Below, in pieces: positions 1-7,300 of a stretch of DNA of 11,003 bases. A model generated the notes under the pieces. That model searched no databases, was not told the origin of the DNA, and saw only the letters and a program-made list of their open reading frames with translations. The stretch is from positions 1-11,003 of the forward strand of contig JABDKS010000222.1 in NCBI GenBank assembly GCA_013002105.1, in the 5' to 3' direction. Made by a program: the position numbers and the translations under genes. The stretch comes from Pirellulaceae bacterium (GTDB lineage: Bacteria; Planctomycetota; Planctomycetia; Pirellulales; Pirellulaceae). Within the stretch, counting starts at the first letter, position 1. The number at the start of each line of letters is the position of its first letter.

Positions 1-183
1 CGCCACAGCTCTTCTTAGCGTGCAGGCCAGCGAACAATCCGCCGCCTCCGCCGCAGTCTTTTTTCGCATGCAGGCCGGCGAGCAATCCGCCTCCGCCGCA
101 GCTTTTCTTAGCGTGCAGGCCAGCGAGCAGTCCGCCGCCTCCATTGCAAGCTTTCTTAGCGTGAAGCTTTGAAAACAGCCCAC
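1..183 (-). repeat. In-frame 42-48 bp tandem repeats coding for the Cys/Gly/His/Lys units
   Basis: On the plus strand the units run 1-48 (48 bp), 49-93 (45 bp), 94-141 (48 bp) and 142-183 (42 bp). The next unit's opening cgccacagct recurs at 184. All unit lengths are multiples of three, and length differences come from the number of Gly codons plus a short loss in the oldest-looking unit. Units 1-3 are close copies, while the unit next to the signal peptide has diverged most. This pattern fits repeat growth within a coding sequence under frame selection. The array continues past the left edge. Confidence 0.88.
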
Positions 184-283
184 CGCCACAGCTACCGGCT
201 TCGGCAGTCGCGGGGTTCAAAGTAAGTGACGCACCCAACAAGAGTGCGAATGCGGCAATGCCGCTCACCACAGTCCGATTCAT
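1..283 (-). CDS. Exported Cys/Gly/His/Lys tandem-repeat protein (partial, 3' end beyond window)
   Basis: Reading leftward from the ATG at 283-281 gives 94 codons without a stop, so the gene is cut by the window edge. Residues 1-29 form a signal peptide: MNR, a hydrophobic stretch (FALLLGASLTL), then an Ala-rich cleavage region (ATAEAG). The rest is tandem repeats of 14-16 residues with consensus xCGGGGLLAGLHAKK: four complete units and the start of a fifth. Each unit has one Cys, a run of 3-5 Gly, one His and a Lys-Lys pair. The first unit is divergent (LFSKLHAKK). A good ribosome binding site lies 5 bases before the ATG, which supports both the start and the gene. The product is probably exported to the periplasm or cell surface. 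I do not recognise a named family. A structural, cross-linked or metal-binding role is possible because of the regularly spaced Cys and His, but this is inference. The total repeat number cannot be seen. Confidence 0.82.
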   Translation of the reverse strand, partial: MNRTVVSGIAAFALLLGASLTLNPATAEAGSCGGGLFSKLHAKKACNGGGGLLAGLHAKKSCGGGGLLAGLHAKKDCGGGGGLFAGLHAKKSCG

Positions 284-288
284 CGATT

Positions 289-294
289 TCTCCC
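289..294 (-). promoter_or_regulatory. Ribosome binding site of the repeat-protein gene
   Basis: The minus strand reads GGGAGA here, 5 bases ahead of the ATG at 283. It is the clearest Shine-Dalgarno match in the window; most other genes here have weak or none. It decides the start of the repeat-protein gene. Confidence 0.7.
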
Positions 295-296
295 AA

Positions 297-333
297 GAGT
301 GTTCGGAGTGTTTGGTGCGATCCAATTTCGCAC
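297..333 (-). promoter_or_regulatory. Short direct repeat and inverted repeat in the leader of the repeat-protein gene
   Basis: On the plus strand GAGTGTT occurs at 297-303 and again at 306-312 (9-bp period). It is followed by a perfect 6-bp inverted repeat, GTGCGA (315-320) and TCGCAC (328-333), separated by 7 bases. In the minus-strand transcript this would be a hairpin starting about 30 bases before the start codon. It could be an operator or a leader hairpin. No known binding motif is recognised, so function is inference only. Confidence 0.35.
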
Positions 334-518
334 ATCTTCTTTTTGAGGGCCCAATCCAAAAGCCCTGGATCAAGTGCTGGCAACATCACCAGCGACGACT
401 CGACCGAATCACCACATCGCAGCAAGTACCTCGCTTTGATGTGAGGAAACCGCCAACCGCGCAAGATAGGGTATTTGCACGAATTTTGCGGCTCACGTAA
501 TTTCGCCGATACAGTAAC

Positions 519-572
519 CCTGGGCGATTGAGTGTCAATCCGACCAATCGCTTATTTCCCAGGATTCTGGGA
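519..572. other. Overlapping, mutually exclusive inverted repeats (candidate structured RNA or regulatory element)
   Basis: CCTGGG (519-524) pairs with CCCAGG (558-563), and CGATTG (525-530) pairs with CAATCG (545-550). Together they form a 12-bp stem interrupted by a 7-base bulge (551-557). Two alternatives compete with it: GATTGA (526-531) with TCAATC (535-540), and TCCCAG (557-562) with CTGGGA (567-572) around a 4-base loop. The second shares the CCCAG arm with the long stem, so the two cannot form together. The pairings are seen directly in the sequence. That they act as a switch or as an RNA is speculation. Confidence 0.35.
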
Positions 573-659
573 TCATAGAAATCGCCCTGCAGGTGTGTAA
601 TTAGCGGACTTGGGGGCCCAAAGACCGTCAGCGGCGCCACGCGTAGCCGTTTGCGCACG

Positions 660-686
660 AAAAAACCCCGCTAAAAGCAGGGTTTA
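660..686 (-). terminator. Rho-independent terminator of the lipoprotein gene
   Basis: Read on the minus strand, AAACCCTGC (685-677), loop TTTTA, then GCGGGGTTT (671-663) form a 9-bp stem with one mismatch. It runs into six T residues ending at 660. It lies about 57 bases past the stop of the lipoprotein gene in the correct orientation. It also separates that gene from the repeat-protein gene, so the two minus-strand genes are probably independent transcripts. Confidence 0.75.
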
Positions 687-742
687 TGGATATTCCCGGG
701 CTGCTGAAAGCCTTCGCCAGCGAAAAATAATGTCGGCTGCGG

Positions 743-1327
743 CTAACGATTCAACCCTTGCGAGGGGGTTGCCGCCTGCGTCGGATTCGCAGAATTCGCC
801 GGTGTTTCATCCGCTAATAGCTTGGCCATCATCGCGCCGTTCTCAAAATCGATCACGGTAGGATCGGTTCCCGGTTGTAGTTCCATTGCCAGTCCCGAGA
901 TCCGCCAGCCCGCTTTTTCTAGCTGCACGGCCCAGACAACTTGAAATGCCGTCGTGCTGCCATCCGGAATCGGCTCGGTCCAGATGCTGTGGACCAGCAT
1001 TGCGTTGTCCTCGCCCGGAATCGGCTCGGCACGAGTCACTTCGAACTTGGCGTCCGGCGATCCGATCGGTTGAACACTCCGACCGATCCGAGCCAATTCC
1101 GACTGCGCTTTGGCCGTCAGGAAGTTTCCGGCGCCCGAGTCGGCGCCGCCGCGACGAACCTGATCGAGAAATTGACTGACGACATCGGTTGGCGATATCG
1201 ATGCGGATTGATTTGCAGAAACCGGCCGCGCCGACGTTGCCGCTGCGGTTTGGTTGACGTCGCTCTTGCTACATCCAAGGCAGATCAACAAGGCAAATAG
1301 GGTAGGGACTACGGCAAAACGAACCAT
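743..1327 (-). CDS. Probable lipoprotein with NTF2-like (DUF4878-like) domain
   Basis: The 194-residue product starts with a short positive N-terminus and a hydrophobic stretch (VVPTLFALLICLGC), then Cys19, as in a lipoprotein signal. The lipobox is imperfect: Cys, Leu and Gly precede the Cys. A low-complexity Ala/Ser/Thr linker runs to about residue 45. Residues 45-152 start with TDVVSQFLDQVRRGGADSG, continue with an LTAKAQSEL helix, and end in a strand containing KAGWRISGLAME. This layout resembles the NTF2-like/DUF4878 fold seen in many small lipoproteins, but the assignment is by eye. The C-terminus is again Ala/Pro/Thr/Gln-rich. The function is unknown; anchoring in the periplasm is likely. 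No strong ribosome binding site precedes the ATG. It is transcribed divergently from the DUF6677-like gene and ends in a good terminator. Confidence 0.78.
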   Translation of the reverse strand: MVRFAVVPTLFALLICLGCSKSDVNQTAAATSARPVSANQSASISPTDVVSQFLDQVRRGGADSGAGNFLTAKAQSELARIGRSVQPIGSPDAKFEVTRAEPIPGEDNAMLVHSIWTEPIPDGSTTAFQVVWAVQLEKAGWRISGLAMELQPGTDPTVIDFENGAMMAKLLADETPANSANPTQAATPSQGLNR

Positions 1328-1639
1328 CTACTTGTGCCAGTTCGGGGTGGAAGAATCAAATGCAATACAACCGCGTGATTCCAATTCATCTGGGGTGCCA
1401 GTGGGTGCAGACGTTGCGCCGGACCACACAGGGACGAATCGAGAACCAAGCCAATTACCGAGTGTGTAGGAAAACACCAAAGTCGGCGTCAAGTCTGACC
1501 GGGAATAGCAAGATGACCGCCGATGCGGCGAATAGGGCACTGACTCGTAGATTCGGCTATCGTTGACCACCGCTTTGTTTCACAATGTGGTTTCTGCGGA
1601 TCCCATTGCATTGCTTTCAACCCGTTTGCGACTCGCTCT
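1328..1639. other. Divergent intergenic region between the lipoprotein and DUF6677-like genes
   Basis: These 312 bases separate two genes that point away from each other, so promoters for both directions are expected. Visible structure is limited to an inverted repeat, GAATCA (1353-1358) and TGATTC (1376-1381), in the leader of the lipoprotein gene, and a short palindrome CACAATGTG near 1580. No convincing promoter boxes could be assigned. An 80-codon frame on the minus strand (1328-1570) stops immediately before the lipoprotein ATG, but has neither a recognisable domain nor coding character. Confidence 0.5.
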
Positions 1640-2326
1640 ATGCCCCCCGACGAAAACGTGATCGAAGTCGACGAGATGACCGTCGATTTGCGAAATCGCC
1701 CATTAGCCGCCTTGCTAGCCTGGCTGATTCCCGGTGCCGGTCACTTTTATCAAGGTCGTCATACCAAGGGGAGTTTGTTCCTGGTCTGCATTTTGACGAG
1801 CTGGGTGATCGGTTTTGCACTCGGTGGCGGCCATGTCGTGTATGCATCGTGGCAACCGGGTGACCGCCGCTGGCATTACGCCCTCCAAGCCGGCGTTGGC
1901 GCAGTCGCATTACCGGCTTTGGTGCAAGGCGAACGGATGCGGCGCTACACCGATCCCATTTCTGGCGGCACGCTGGCTAGCTACAAACCATTTTGGGGTG
2001 GATTCATGGCGCCCCCCTACCGTCCCGTGTTCGAGGACCGTGCCGACCAAGTTTCGTCATGGTATGCCGTGCATGGTGCCGGCTACGAAATGGGAACGTG
2101 GTACACGATGATCGCTGGATTGCTGAATATCTTGGTGATCTACGATGCTTACGCGGGCCCACTGGCCATTCCGATCAGCGGTCGACGCAAAGATGACCCC
2201 AAAGAAAAAGATGACGCCAAAGAAAACGACAAACCGACCGATGACGACCCATCGTCCGAGCAAGACGCCCCGGCAGCGACATCGTCCGAATCATCCGGCG
2301 GCGATCAACCTCATAACAAAAGTTGA
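1640..2326 (+). CDS. DUF6677-like multi-pass membrane protein
   Basis: The protein has 228 residues. Residues 21-40 contain LAALLAWLIPGAGHFYQGR, a Pro-Gly-Ala-Gly-His turn in a first hydrophobic segment. This pattern is typical of the planctomycete DUF6677 family and recalls TM2-domain proteins. Further hydrophobic segments lie at about 45-67, 80-97 and 155-177, giving about four membrane helices. Between helices 3 and 4 is a loop rich in Pro, Gly, Trp and Tyr. The tail from about 181 is hydrophilic (Asp, Lys, Glu, Ser) and probably disordered; part of it comes from an 18-bp duplication. No enzymatic motif is visible and the function is unknown. An ATG at residue 13 is a possible alternative start, as neither has a strong ribosome binding site. 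It is the first gene of a plus-strand run leading to the TrkA-type gene. Confidence 0.85.
   Translation: MPPDENVIEVDEMTVDLRNRPLAALLAWLIPGAGHFYQGRHTKGSLFLVCILTSWVIGFALGGGHVVYASWQPGDRRWHYALQAGVGAVALPALVQGERMRRYTDPISGGTLASYKPFWGGFMAPPYRPVFEDRADQVSSWYAVHGAGYEMGTWYTMIAGLLNILVIYDAYAGPLAIPISGRRKDDPKEKDDAKENDKPTDDDPSSEQDAPAATSSESSGGDQPHNKS
2189..2224 (+). repeat. 18-bp tandem duplication in the tail of the DUF6677-like gene
   Basis: The units 2189-2206 and 2207-2224 differ at a single base (a C/G change that turns Pro into Ala). They encode KDDPKE and KDDAKE. The event keeps frame and lengthens the charged, probably disordered C-terminal tail, so it is unlikely to affect the membrane domain. Confidence 0.8.
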
Positions 2327-2378
2327 CAAATCACACCCCGATCGGGTCAATCGAGTCGATGCATGCGATTTTTGATTG

Positions 2379-2392
2379 GGCCGGTCTCGGCC
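2379..2392 (+). other. Small hairpin between the DUF6677-like and small membrane protein genes
   Basis: GGCCG (2379-2383) and CGGCC (2388-2392) form a 5-bp GC-only stem with a 4-base loop. No T run follows, so it is not a classical terminator. It may pause transcription or stabilise RNA in the 137-base gap. Whether the upstream gene is co-transcribed with the next two is therefore open. Confidence 0.3.
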
Positions 2393-2463
2393 GACTCACC
2401 CGTTTCCTTCCACTCGTTCCAGTCGCCATTCTCGCTGATCGACCCATCCAATAGACGCCAGCC

Positions 2464-2655
2464 ATGTTATCGATCTCCTCGACTTACCTGCTTTATTATC
2501 TACCCTTGATCGTGGCCATCTCGTTGGTGTTCGGTGCAACACGTCATGAAGACACGACGTTGATCCTGAAACATTCCTTCCACACAGCACGCTGGATCAC
2601 GGGCTTTATGGCAATCATCTTCGCGCTGCTGGTGATCATCAGCTGGCTCATCTAG
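2464..2655 (+). CDS. Small two-helix membrane protein
   Basis: The 63-residue product has two hydrophobic segments, about residues 7-24 (TYLLYYLPLIVAISLVFG) and 42-62 (ARWITGFMAIIFALLVIISW). They are joined by a short polar loop containing ATRHEDTT. That composition is far from random for a short frame and supports a real gene. It ends 14 bases before the TrkA-type gene and has the same orientation, so the two are probably co-transcribed. From memory, similar small membrane proteins with a GATRHE-like loop occur in other planctomycetes; this was not checked. It contains no catalytic motif. A role as an accessory subunit of a membrane complex is only a guess from position. No clear Shine-Dalgarno site precedes the ATG. 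Confidence 0.78.
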   Translation: MLSISSTYLLYYLPLIVAISLVFGATRHEDTTLILKHSFHTARWITGFMAIIFALLVIISWLI

Positions 2656-2669
2656 CCGGGTTTGTTTTC

Positions 2670-4070
2670 ATGCGAGTTTTAACGCTTGGCGGCGGTACGG
2701 TTGGCCGTTGGGTTGCCGACATGTTGTGTCGCAAGCGACATGACGTCACCGTGATCGACATTGACCCCGAAAAGGTCCGCCGTATCAACAGTGAACTGGA
2801 TGTCCGTGCCATCGTCGGCAGTGCGTCGCAAAGTACGGTGCTGTTCCAGGGCGATGTCCTTAGCACCGACATCTGCCTGGCCGTCACCGGTACGGACGAA
2901 GTCAACATTGTCGCCGCCAGCATGGCCAAAGCACTTGGTGCGCGGCGCAGCATCGCTCGGGTTTATGCCCCGGCTTTTAGCGACCTGAGCACCTTTGATT
3001 ACCAGCGGCATTTCAACATCGATAGCTTGCTCAGCCTCGAGCAACTCTCCGCGGTCGCTCTAGCGCGTGCCATCCGTAACCTGGGCGCGATTCCGCTGGA
3101 GCACTTCACCCGCGGCCAATTGGAAGTTTACGAGATGGAGATCGGCACCAACGCCGACGCCGTTGGATCAAAGCTGCGCGAATTAAAACTGACCGGTGGA
3201 ATCCGCGTCGGTTCGATCGAACGCGAAGGTCGCAAATGGCTTGCCAGTGCCGAGGACGAATTGCGTGCCGGCGATGTGGTGAGCTTGGTGGGAATGCCCG
3301 ATGCAGTGAATGACGCGAGGCCGATTTTTTCCGCCGATCTGGATCGCCGCAAACGCCAGAGTGTGATGATTGCCGGGGGAGGCGAAACTGGATTGCACCT
3401 GGCCCGCATGCTTTCCACACGCGACTATCGAATCACCCTGTTGGAACGAAACGCGGATCGTTGTGATTATCTGGCCAAGCACTTGCGGGATGTGACGCTG
3501 ATTCACGCCAACGCCAATCGACGCAGCGTGTTGGAGGACGAAGGAGGTGGCACGGTCGATTATTTCGTCTCCTGCACCGGCAGCGACGAAAGCAACATCA
3601 TGGCCGGCGTTGAAGCCCGCGAATTGGGTGCCCGCCGCGTGATGGCGGTCGTCGAACGACCCGACTACGCCAACGTGGTCGGCAAACTGGGGATCGATCA
3701 CGTCGTCAGCGAACGCGAAGTCGTAGCCAAACAAATCTTGGGATTCCTGAACGAAGGTGCCGTGATCAGTCAGAGCCAGTTGCCCAACGGTTCCATTGGC
3801 GTCTACGAACTGGAAGTCGCCGAAGGCACAAAAGTAACCGAGGCGACTTTGTCCGAATTGCCACTTTCGGGCCGATGCCTGATCATGGCGATTCAACGTG
3901 AAGGATTCATCCGTGTCCCGACCGCCGACGACCAGCTAAAAGCCGGCGACGTGGTCGTCGCATTGATCGATCTGCAGCGGGTCGACGAATGCCTGAATCT
4001 GTTTAACAGACCCACGATCGAAAAGAACGGCAGCGAGAAAGCAAACGCCGCCAAGACCAGCGGTAAGTGA
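2670..4070 (+). CDS. trkA: TrkA-type potassium uptake regulatory protein with two RCK units
   Basis: The protein has 466 residues and two consecutive RCK units, the size and plan of full-length TrkA. Unit 1 has a Rossmann NAD-binding start (GGGTVG, residues 7-12) with acidic residues in VIDIDPEK (Asp30, Asp32) where the ribose is bound, then an RCK_C domain at about 150-210. Unit 2 repeats this with GGGETG (236-241), Glu259 in LLERNADR, and an RCK_C domain at about 375-440. TrkA is a cytoplasmic ring-forming protein that gates TrkH/TrkG-type potassium channels in response to nucleotides. No channel subunit gene is visible in this window, so the partner must be elsewhere or outside the edges. 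The C-terminal 20 residues are a polar tail. The small membrane protein gene lies 14 bases upstream, suggesting an operon. Confidence 0.92.
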   Translation: MRVLTLGGGTVGRWVADMLCRKRHDVTVIDIDPEKVRRINSELDVRAIVGSASQSTVLFQGDVLSTDICLAVTGTDEVNIVAASMAKALGARRSIARVYAPAFSDLSTFDYQRHFNIDSLLSLEQLSAVALARAIRNLGAIPLEHFTRGQLEVYEMEIGTNADAVGSKLRELKLTGGIRVGSIEREGRKWLASAEDELRAGDVVSLVGMPDAVNDARPIFSADLDRRKRQSVMIAGGGETGLHLARMLSTRDYRITLLERNADRCDYLAKHLRDVTLIHANANRRSVLEDEGGGTVDYFVSCTGSDESNIMAGVEARELGARRVMAVVERPDYANVVGKLGIDHVVSEREVVAKQILGFLNEGAVISQSQLPNGSIGVYELEVAEGTKVTEATLSELPLSGRCLIMAIQREGFIRVPTADDQLKAGDVVVALIDLQRVDECLNLFNRPTIEKNGSEKANAAKTSGK

Positions 4071-4080
4071 TCCCCAGCTC

Positions 4081-4128
4081 ATCGATCCAGCAACCAATCG
4101 ATCCAGCAACCAATCGGTCCAGTCGCGT
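4081..4128. repeat. 16-bp tandem repeat just after the TrkA-type gene
   Basis: ATCGATCCAGCAACCA occurs at 4081-4096 and is repeated exactly at 4097-4112. A third, degenerate copy beginning ATCGGTCCAG follows at 4113-4128. It starts 10 bases after the stop codon. It could be a simple slippage product or a protein-binding array; the sequence alone does not decide. Confidence 0.75.
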
Positions 4129-4195
4129 CCGATCCAATAGCCGAGGGACCCAACTGCCAACGATCGCTCCCCCAATCCTCACTTCTCCGGTAATC

Positions 4196-4210
4196 GGGGT
4201 GAAAAACCCC
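4196..4210 (+). other. Hairpin downstream of the TrkA-type gene
   Basis: GGGGT (4196-4200) and ACCCC (4206-4210) form a perfect 5-bp stem with a GAAAA loop, 126 bases after the TrkA-type stop. No T run follows, so it is at best a weak or factor-assisted terminator. Confidence 0.35.
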
Positions 4211-4374
4211 ACCACCACGGCGGAATGTTCGCTGAACTTTCCCATGCAGCATAAAAGGACTTGCGTCGGCACAGTAAAATAGGAGCACCCACCCCCCAAG
4301 CCTCGGCTCCTCTACGCACCCCCCGGCTTCGCATCCGCCCTGTTCGCATTTCTCGACTTCGCAGCTTCCCACTC

Positions 4375-7300
4375 ATGCTCCGATTGTCCACTACTCGTCC
4401 CTCCTGGTCGGCCGTTTCGTGGTTCACCCGCGCCGTGCTTGTCGCGGTTGTGGCCTGCGCGGGAATCAAGCCGATCGCCGTTAAGGCGGCCGATTCCGAA
4501 TTAGCCGACAGCGTGCCGATGTCCGTGACATCGTCGGTCGATTTTTCGCGTGACGTTCGACCTATTTTGTCGGATCACTGCTACGCCTGTCACGGACCCG
4601 ACGAAGCTGAGCGGCAGGCCGATTTACGACTGGACACTGCTGATGGAATCGCCAGCATGATCGAGCCGGGTGATTTGACGTCCAGCGAACTTGCCGATCG
4701 CATTGCGACCACGGATCCGGATCGGATCATGCCACCGCCGCGATTTCACAAGCCATTGTCGCCGCAGCAACAGGCGACGTTGAGGGAGTGGATCGCCAGC
4801 GGTGCCACGTTTGAGCAGCACTGGTCGTTCTCGCCGCCTGTTCAACGCAAACCGCCGTCACTTGCAAATTCGCTTTCGCCAATCAAGAACGTGCCCGCAG
4901 TCCAATCGGTCGCATCGACGCCGATCGATTCCTTTCTACTCGCACGGATTCAACAAGCCGGCCTGACTCCCAATTCGATGGCCGACCGACGAACACTTCT
5001 GCGACGCGTCTGCTTGGACCTGCTGGGGCTGCCACCCACTCGCGAGCAAGTCAACGAATTTTTGAGCGATCAATCACCTGATGCCTACGAACGGCTGGTC
5101 GATCGATTGATGCAGTCGCCGCGATTTGGTGAACACATGGGGCGGCACTGGTTGGATCTGGTTCGATATGGCGACACCCACGGATTGCACTTGGACAACT
5201 ATCGCGAGATGTGGCCCTATCGCGAATGGGTTATCAATGCGTTTAACCAAAACATGCCGTTTGATCAGTTCATCACCGAGCAACTTGCCGGTGACTTGTT
5301 GCCCGGTGCCACCGATCAGCAATTGATCGCCAGCGGATTCAATCGATTGAACGTGACCACCAACGAAGGTGGATCGATTTATGACGAAGTCTTTGCACGC
5401 AATGTGATCGATCGGACCGACGCGTTTGGAATTGTGTTCTTGGGTCTGACCACCGGCTGCGCCGTTTGTCACGATCACAAATTCGATCCGTTGACCCAGC
5501 GCGACTTCTACGCTCTGTCGGCTTATTTCAACAGCCTCGACGGACGAGCAATGGACGAGAACATCAAAGATCCCGCCCCGGTGCTGAGGGTTCCCAGCGA
5601 CCAGCAAAAAGAGCTGCTGAAACAGTACGACGACGCGCTGGCCGAATTGCAGCAGGAAATGACCCAGCCCATCCCCTCGGTTGATCAGGCACAACGAGCT
5701 TGGGAAGCATCGCTGATTAGCGGTCAACCGCCCGCCACCGCTGTACTCAAGCCGCTCATGGCGACGAGCGAAGTGGGCAAGGAGATGATGACCCACGACG
5801 ACGGGTCGGTCGAACTGGTTGGTCCCGCCGCCGATAAAGACACCACCACCATCGTTGCCAGCCTGCCGACCGGATCCAGCTGGCAAACGCTGCAATTGGA
5901 GGCGTTGACCGAGACGCCACAAGATCGCGTCGGCGCGTCGTCCAATGGCAACGTCGTATTGTCCGAGATCGTGATCGAAACATCCGACGACCAACAAAAT
6001 TGGATCCCGGTTCCGATCAAACACGCGCTTGCTGATTTTGAACAAGCCGACGGTCCGTTTGAAGTTCGCTTTGCGATCGATGAAAAAATTAACGATGGCG
6101 AAGGCTGGGCGGTAGGCGGACACCAGCAAACGGGTCCACGTACAGCCTGGTTTGTCGTCCCCGCCTTGATGTCAGAAGCACAGGACCCGCAAACACAGAT
6201 TCGAATTCAACTGAAATATCAGTCCAAGTTCGCGGCGCACCAATTCAAACGAATCCGTCTCTCGCTCAGCGATGCCGCACCGAGTGTGCCCGAGAGCCAG
6301 CAAATCACCTTTGGGCCGATCCATAGCATTGGCCCGTTTCCGGTCGAAAGCGCCAGCCCCGGTTATGGCCGCACGTTTGCTTCGCGCGGCTCGGACTTCG
6401 ATGCCGATGCCGTGTTCAACTACAACGACAAACCGTATCGCTGGCGACACCGCGACGACATTGTTCCGGTAGAAGTCAACGAACTCGAAACGATCCCCGA
6501 TCGCGCGTCGGTGATGCTGCTGCACCAGAGCATCCAAACACCGCGAGCTCAAAAAGCGACCTTGTTGATCGGCGCCGATGACGGACACGTCGTCTTTCTC
6601 AACGGCAAACGGGTCGCGTTGGAGCGAGGCCCATCGAGTATCAAACCGTTGCACTTCGAGTACGACGTTGATTTGGTCAAGGGTGCCAATCGTCTCTACG
6701 TCAAAGTGGTCAATCACGGCGGTCCTTCGCAGCTTGCCTTCGCGTGGCGTTCACCCGCGATCGCTCCACCGGCGCATCTGGTCCAGAGCCTCCAGACGCC
6801 TGCGGATCAGCGTTCCAAGGCGGATCGTGATGCGTTGCGCAAATACTATCGATCCGCGTACTGCCTGCATCCCGATTGGCTCGCCCGTCTGGATCATGCC
6901 AAGGGGATTCAGGTCAGTCGCGACAAAGTCATCGCCCAGTCACCGACAACCTTGGTCTGGAAAGAACTGCAAAAACCACGTCAGGCGCGGATTTTGGTGC
7001 GTGGGCAATACGATCAGCCCGGTGATCCCGTTTCGCGTGGTACGCCCGGTTTCTTGTCGCCGTTGCCCGAGCAGGCACCCAACGATCGCCTTGGCTTGGC
7101 CCGTTGGTTGTGTGATTCACAAAACCCTTTGACGGCACGGGTCGCGGTCAATCGTTTTTGGCAACAGCTATTTGGCACAGGATTGGTCAAAACCAGCGAA
7201 GACTTTGGCAATCAGGGTGCACCACCGAGCCACCCTGAGCTACTGGATTATTTGGCGGTTGACTTTCGCGAAAATGGATGGGATGTCAGACGGTTGATTA

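Larger units (their letters stand above)
284..659. other. Noncoding stretch upstream of the repeat-protein gene
   Basis: No convincing gene lies between the repeat-protein start and the terminator of the lipoprotein gene. Open frames of 70-90 codons on both strands overlap each other and have no recognisable domain or good start. Besides the leader repeats at 297-333, the region holds AGGGC/GCCCT arms around 346-366, a set of overlapping inverted repeats at 519-572, and a TTGGG-GG-CCCAA palindrome at 610-621. It must contain the promoter of the repeat-protein gene, but I could not place -35 and -10 boxes reliably. Confidence 0.6.
4071..4374. other. Noncoding region between the TrkA-type gene and the cytochrome-like gene
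   Basis: About 300 bases without a supported gene. It holds a 16-bp tandem repeat (4081-4128), a perfect 5-bp hairpin (4196-4210) and three TTCGCA copies at a strict 15-bp spacing (4328, 4343, 4358). The reading frame of the downstream gene is open back to a TTG at 4261. The peptide this would add is Pro/Arg-rich and would sit ahead of a normal signal peptide, so I treat it as untranslated. A promoter for the downstream operon should be here, but I could not place its boxes. Confidence 0.55.

Noticed and set aside
1..183. CRISPR-like repeat array
   Set aside because: The repeats are 42-48 bp in-frame coding units with no unique spacers, and they read as a continuous exported protein.
346..366. 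Terminator-like AGGGC/GCCCT arms
   Set aside because: The arms are only 5 bp with an 11-base loop, and no T run follows in either direction where a terminator would be expected.
192..658. Minus- and plus-strand frames of 70-90 codons near the left end
   Set aside because: Part overlaps the signal-peptide region of the repeat-protein gene in another frame. The rest lacks domains, good starts and coding character.
1328..1570. An 80-codon minus-strand frame ending directly before the lipoprotein ATG
   Set aside because: The adjacency is suggestive of coupling, but the sequence is Ser/Thr/Pro-rich without a signal, helices or a known motif, and no ribosome binding site is visible. It would occupy the expected promoter region.
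1563..1590. Possible -35 box TTGACC upstream of the DUF6677-like gene
   Set aside because: No acceptable -10 sequence occurs at 16-18 bases spacing, so no promoter call is made.
3183..3896. A 237-codon open frame on the minus strand
   Set aside because: It is antisense to the TrkA-type gene, whose NAD-binding motifs are intact. The Phe/His/Gln/Ala-rich product is typical of a mirror frame of a GC-rich gene.
4196..4210. Rho-independent terminator of the TrkA-type gene
   Set aside because: The stem is perfect, but it is followed by accaccacgg rather than a T run, so I list it only as a hairpin.
4079..4372. A minus-strand frame with Cys every few residues (CEVEKCEQGGCEAGGC)
   Set aside because: The Cys spacing results from the 15-bp TTCGCA phasing in noncoding DNA. 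The frame has no hydrophobic or domain features downstream and no supporting start signals.
5074..6129. A 351-codon open frame on the minus strand
   Set aside because: It lies entirely antisense to the conserved DUF1549 domain, which has a CxxCH motif and family signatures. The frame's product has no recognisable domain.
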